DNA from: Ailanthus altissimus
Taxonomy: Eukaryota; Streptophyta; Magnoliopsida; Sapindales; Simaroubaceae
Assembly (NCBI GenBank): GCA_946807835.1
Contig: OX327684.1
Coordinates: 36,206,501-36,270,500, forward strand
DNA: 64,000 nt
Reading direction: 5' to 3'
The number at the start of each line of letters is the position of its first letter. Positions within the stretch are counted from its first letter, which is position 1. Positions 60,403 to 64,000 of this stretch are shown here, in pieces. Under the pieces are notes generated by a model. It searched no databases and was not told the DNA's origin. It worked only from the letters and a program-made list of their open reading frames with translations. The translations under genes were made by a program, and so were the position numbers.

Positions 60403-63400
60403 TCAAACTCGAACTATATTGATCAAGTCCAAACAATGATTGAACTTGATCGCTGTCACCACTTTAGTCAACATATCTGCGGGATTCTCGGCAGTCCCAA
60501 TCTTCTGAAGTAAGATTCTTCCTTCACTAATGATCTCCCGCACGAAATGATGCCGAACATCAATATGCTTCGTTCGAACATGGTATACTGGATTCTTCGC
60601 TAAATGAATAGCACTTTGACTGTCAGAATAAACATTAATTTTCTTCTGACCAATTCCCAATTCATCCAGCAATCCCTGTAACCAAATAGCTTCCTTCACA
60701 GCCTCTGTAACTGCCATGTACTCTGCCTCTGTAGTAGACAAAGCAACTGTAGACTGTAAAGTAGACTTCCAACTCACAGGTGCTCTCGCAAGAGTAAACA
60801 CATAACCGGTTGTTGATCGACGTTTATCCAAATCACCAGCATAATCAGAATCAACAAAACCAACAGCATAGTGATTACATGTTTCATCTCTCTCAAAGAC
60901 TAAGCCAACACCTACGGTTTTCAATAAATACCGCATAATCCATTTCACAGCTTGCCAATGACCTTTACCAGGATTATGCATGTATCTGCTCACTACTCCA
61001 ACTGCATGTGAAATATCAGGTCTCGTACACACCATAGCATACATTAGGCTACCAACTGCATTAGCATATGGAACTCGAGACATATACTCTCGTTCCTCAT
61101 CTGAACTAGGAGATAAAGATGCACTGATCTTCATATGAGCAGCAAGTGGGGTACTTACAGGTTTTGATTCCTCTGAAATGCCAAAACGCTGTAATACCTT
61201 CTTCAGATATTGCTTTTGAGTCAAACAAATTTTGCCTCTTTCTCTGTCCCTGCTAATCTCCATGCCTAGTATCTTTCTAGCTTCACCTAAATCTTTCATC
61301 TCAAACTCTCTATTCAATTGAATCTTCAATTTTTCAATTTCTTCGACATTCGTTGAAGCTATCAACATGTCATCGACATACAAGAGTAGATAAATGAAAG
61401 AACCATCATGTAGCCTCTGAAAATACACACAATGGTCAAATTTGCTTCTTGTGTACCTCTGACCCATCATAAACCGATCAAATCGCTTATACCACTGCCT
61501 CGGCGATTGTTTCAAACCATAAAGCGATCTTTTCAGTTTGCAAACCAATTTTTCCTTACCAGCAACTTTGAATCCCTCTGGCTGAGTCATATAGATTTCC
61601 TCTTCCAAGTCACCATGTAAAAATGCAGTTTTTACATCGAGTTGAACTAGTTCCATATTTAACTGAGCTACTAAGGCCAATAAAATTCTAATGGAAGAAT
61701 GTTTCACAACTGGAGAAAATACCTCATTGTAGTCAATTCCTTCCTTCTGTGCATAGCCTTTAGCCACCAACCTTGCCTTGTAGCGAACATCTTTCTTATC
61801 AGGAAATCCATCTTTCTTTGCATATACCCATTTGCACCCAATTGCCTTCTTACCCTTTGGTAGTTGAGCTAGCTCCCAAGTTTCATTTTTCTGAAGAGAC
61901 TGCATCTCTTCCTTCATAGCTGTCTTCCACTGATCAACTTCAGAATAGCTGACTGCCTCTCTATAAGTGGAAGGAACATCATCATCTACAACTGGAAGTG
62001 CGTAGGCCACCATATCAACAAATCGAGCAGGTCTCCGAATCTCACGTCTTGGCCTATTTACTGCAATAGTTTCTTGTTGCTGTTGAGGTTCATGAGTAGA
62101 ACCTTCTCCATCATCTCCCAAAATCACCTCTGTCATAGGAGTATCATTATCTGTCTCTACAGATCTAACCGGGTTCAATGTAGTTGTTTCCAACTCCACC
62201 TGCTGCTGAGTACGCTCCACCTGTTGCGGAGTACTATTCACTGTTGTCTGGTTTTCTGATTTCTTCAACATAGAAGACTCATCAAATGTTACATCTCTAC
62301 TTGATACAATCTTCCTCGAACTCGGACACCAAAGACGATATCCTTTTACACCTGAAGAAAATCCCAAGAAAATTGCTTTCTTGGCTCTGGAATCTAGCTT
62401 TGATTCTTTCACATGATAATATGCAATGGAACCAAATACATGTAAAGAATCATAATCAGAAACAGGTTTTCCAGACCAAACCTCCAATGGAGTTCTATCA
62501 CCAATAGCAGCTGACGGTAGACGATTAATGAGATGACACGCATAAATCACAGCCTCAGCCCAAAACTCTTTACCCAATTCTGCATTGGACAACATACACC
62601 GAACTTTCTCCAGCAATGTCCGGTTCATGCGTTCTGCCACCCCATTCTGCTGCGGTGTACCTCTTACAGTAAAATGACGTACAATACCCTCATCTTGACA
62701 CAATTTCAAGAACTGATCACTGCAATACTCACCACCATTGTCTGTTCTGAGATGCCTGATTTTCCTGCCTGTTTGTGTCTCAACCATCTTTTTCCATTTA
62801 AGGAAAGCACTAAGTACATCATCTTTGGATTTCAAAACGTACACCCAAGTTCTTCTGGAAAAGTCATCAACAAAAATAACATAGTAGCGCAAACCTCCCA
62901 TAGATGTAGTCTGAGAAGGTCCCCATACATCTGAGTGAACATAATCAAGAATACCCTCGGTATTATGAATAGCGGTGCCAAACTTCACTCTCTTCTGCTT
63001 TCCCAGAACACAATGCTCACAAAATTCTAGCTTGCAAGTCTTCGCACCTTTCAATAAGCCTCTTTTCACTAAACTGAATAAGGCTTTCTCACCTGCATGC
63101 CCCAACCGCATATGCCATAATCTAATGATCTCTGAATCTGCATCATTATCAGAAACCATAGCCGCTGATCCAATCACTGTACTACCATTGTAATAATACA
63201 AGTTGTTCCTCCTAGTGCCTTTCAATGTCACAAGAGCACCTGAAGTAACCCTCAGAATTCCATTTCGTATAGATACAGTACAGCCTTTAGATTCCAAGGC
63301 TCCCAATGAGATGAGATTCTTCCTCAACTTCGGTATATACCGAACGTCTGTCAGAACTCTAGTTGATCCATCATCATTTTTCAACCGGATTGAACCTATC

Positions 63401-64000
63401 CCAGCAGTATGACAACTATCATTATTGCCCATATACACAACTCCACCATTAAGCTCTTCAAAATTAAAGAACCATTCCCGATGTGGACACATATGATAAG
63501 TACAACCCGAATCCATAATCCATTCATCAGAACGAGACGTGGATGAATGACCACTTAAACAAAAATCTGACAAACTATCATCGCTTACGCTCTCAACAAC
63601 ACATGCATCAGAAATAGACATATCTTTTTCTTTCTTTTTCAACTTTGGACAATCTTTCTTCCAATGCCCTTTCTCCCGACAAAAGGCACACTCATCTTTT
63701 CCTACTCTACCCCTCGACTTAGATTTTCCCCTTTTTCCCGGTTTTCTACTCTGGCTACGCCCTCTCACTGTCAATGCTTCTACTGACTCATCTCTATGTT
63801 CTCTCTGATCCTTTCTACGGATTTCATAGTTTGTCAAAGAAGAACAAACTTCTTCAAATGACAATTTATCCTTTCCATGAATGAGAGTAATACATAAATG
63901 ATCTAATTCATCCGGAAGAGAACCAATCAACAGCATAGCCTTTATTTCATCTTTGAAGGTTTCCTCTAAATTTAATAAATCAGCAATTAACTTATTAAAT
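60403..64000 (-). CDS. Copia gag-pol polyprotein, open and partial at the 5' end
   Basis: One frame is open from the window edge to the TAA/TAG-type stop at 60403, about 1198 codons. Domains in order on the minus strand: end of gag; zinc knuckle CAFCREKGHWKKDC (about 63690-63649); protease WIMDSGCTYHM (about 63520-63490); GAG-pre-integrase (LWHMRLGHAGEKAL); integrase with CEHCVLGK, DVWGP, the RTDNGGEY segment and NGVAERMNRT (about 62650-62620); reverse transcriptase with YVDDML (about 61385-61365); RNase H with STTEAEYMAV (about 60740-60710) and a C-terminal ADMLTK block. All catalytic motifs look intact and no stop or frameshift is seen. The true N-terminus lies beyond 64000. It reads the same domain order as element 1 and shares many motifs, but belongs to a distinct, younger lineage. 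Confidence 0.93.
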   Translation of the reverse strand, partial: FNKLIADLLNLEETFKDEIKAMLLIGSLPDELDHLCITLIHGKDKLSFEEVCSSLTNYEIRRKDQREHRDESVEALTVRGRSQSRKPGKRGKSKSRGRVGKDECAFCREKGHWKKDCPKLKKKEKDMSISDACVVESVSDDSLSDFCLSGHSSTSRSDEWIMDSGCTYHMCPHREWFFNFEELNGGVVYMGNNDSCHTAGIGSIRLKNDDGSTRVLTDVRYIPKLRKNLISLGALESKGCTVSIRNGILRVTSGALVTLKGTRRNNLYYYNGSTVIGSAAMVSDNDADSEIIRLWHMRLGHAGEKALFSLVKRGLLKGAKTCKLEFCEHCVLGKQKRVKFGTAIHNTEGILDYVHSDVWGPSQTTSMGGLRYYVIFVDDFSRRTWVYVLKSKDDVLSAFLKWKKMVETQTGRKIRHLRTDNGGEYCSDQFLKLCQDEGIVRHFTVRGTPQQNGVAERMNRTLLEKVRCMLSNAELGKEFWAEAVIYACHLINRLPSAAIGDRTPLEVWSGKPVSDYDSLHVFGSIAYYHVKESKLDSRAKKAIFLGFSSGVKGYRLWCPSSRKIVSSRDVTFDESSMLKKSENQTTVNSTPQQVERTQQQVELETTTLNPVRSVETDNDTPMTEVILGDDGEGSTHEPQQQQETIAVNRPRREIRRPARFVDMVAYALPVVDDDVPSTYREAVSYSEVDQWKTAMKEEMQSLQKNETWELAQLPKGKKAIGCKWVYAKKDGFPDKKDVRYKARLVAKGYAQKEGIDYNEVFSPVVKHSSIRILLALVAQLNMELVQLDVKTAFLHGDLEEEIYMTQPEGFKVAGKEKLVCKLKRSLYGLKQSPRQWYKRFDRFMMGQRYTRSKFDHCVYFQRLHDGSFIYLLLYVDDMLIASTNVEEIEKLKIQLNREFEMKDLGEARKILGMEISRDRERGKICLTQKQYLKKVLQRFGISEESKPVSTPLAAHMKISASLSPSSDEEREYMSRVPYANAVGSLMYAMVCTRPDISHAVGVVSRYMHNPGKGHWQAVKWIMRYLLKTVGVGLVFERDETCNHYAVGFVDSDYAGDLDKRRSTTGYVFTLARAPVSWKSTLQSTVALSTTEAEYMAVTEAVKEAIWLQGLLDELGIGQKKINVYSDSQSAIHLAKNPVYHVRTKHIDVRHHFVREIISEGRILLQKIGTAENPADMLTKVVTAIKFNHCLDLINIVRV

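Larger units (their letters stand above)
59786..64000 (-). mobile_element. Young Ty1/copia retrotransposon (element 3), partial
   Basis: Read on the minus strand, the window contains the 3' LTR (60299-59786), a polypurine tract (ccaaggtggagatt, about 60300-60313) and most of gag-pol, which runs off the right end. The coding frame is uninterrupted, suggesting a recent and perhaps still active copy. The 5' LTR, primer-binding site and far target duplication are outside the window. Insertion was into the 3' UTR of the PAM2 gene. Confidence 0.93.

Noticed and set aside
1..64000. CRISPR arrays, operons, tRNA or rRNA genes
   Set aside because: No regularly spaced identical repeats, no bacterial gene organisation, and no cloverleaf or rRNA signature were seen; this is plant nuclear DNA.

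Overview
The window is nuclear DNA from a flowering plant. GT-AG introns with pyrimidine-rich acceptors, AT-rich intergenic DNA, microsatellites, Ty1/copia retrotransposons and plant-specific gene families all point that way. Protein similarity recalled from memory suggests a rosid eudicot, possibly Citrus; that is inference, since no database could be searched.

Seven apparently intact host genes are supported. In order they are: a LAP6/PKSA-type anther type III polyketide synthase (1704-3043, +, 2 exons); an alpha/beta-hydrolase-fold protein with a GHSKGG nucleophile elbow (10008-13212, +, 8 coding exons); the histone H2B mono-ubiquitination E3 ligase HUB1 (14636-22355, +, 19 exons, 878 aa); a DREB A-4 type AP2/ERF factor (29048-29863, -, single exon); a cytosolic type I J-protein of the J2/J3 class ending in a CaaX box (41742-44552, -, 7 coding exons); a UGT72B-type glucosyltransferase (56420-57859, -, single exon); and a 117-residue protein carrying a PAM2-like poly(A)-binding-protein interaction motif (59419-59772, +). 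For the spliced genes the exon joins were worked out by hand; every join keeps frame and the totals match the known family lengths. A broken gene of unknown identity lies at about 190-920.

The rest is mainly mobile DNA of several ages. An old Copia element with many stops fills 3411-8760, and its 3' LTR tail plus flank was later duplicated in tandem. A second, older Copia fills 31633-37670, and its 3' LTR is split by a 757-bp solo LTR with a TAAAT target duplication. A third Copia (59786 to beyond the right end, - strand) has a fully open gag-pol frame and is young; it sits 14 bp past the stop codon of the PAM2 gene. Between 45.9 and 55.9 kb is a gene-free repeat domain. It holds a foldback element with a TGCG/CATG-rich core, a degenerate repeat series broken by a 2.3-kb solo LTR with a TTAAG target duplication, a second solo LTR of the same family in inverted orientation, and two direct copies of a 0.5-kb repeat near the edges. 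Small palindromic AT-rich MITE-like copies recur near 1.2, 9.1, 25 and 26 kb.

The genes do not form a pathway or cluster; this is an ordinary plant gene series separated by repeats. I found no convincing new molecular system. The points most worth a second look are the PAM2 mini-protein with the adjacent young retrotransposon, the unrecognised broken gene at the left end, and the nested solo-LTR and foldback structures.
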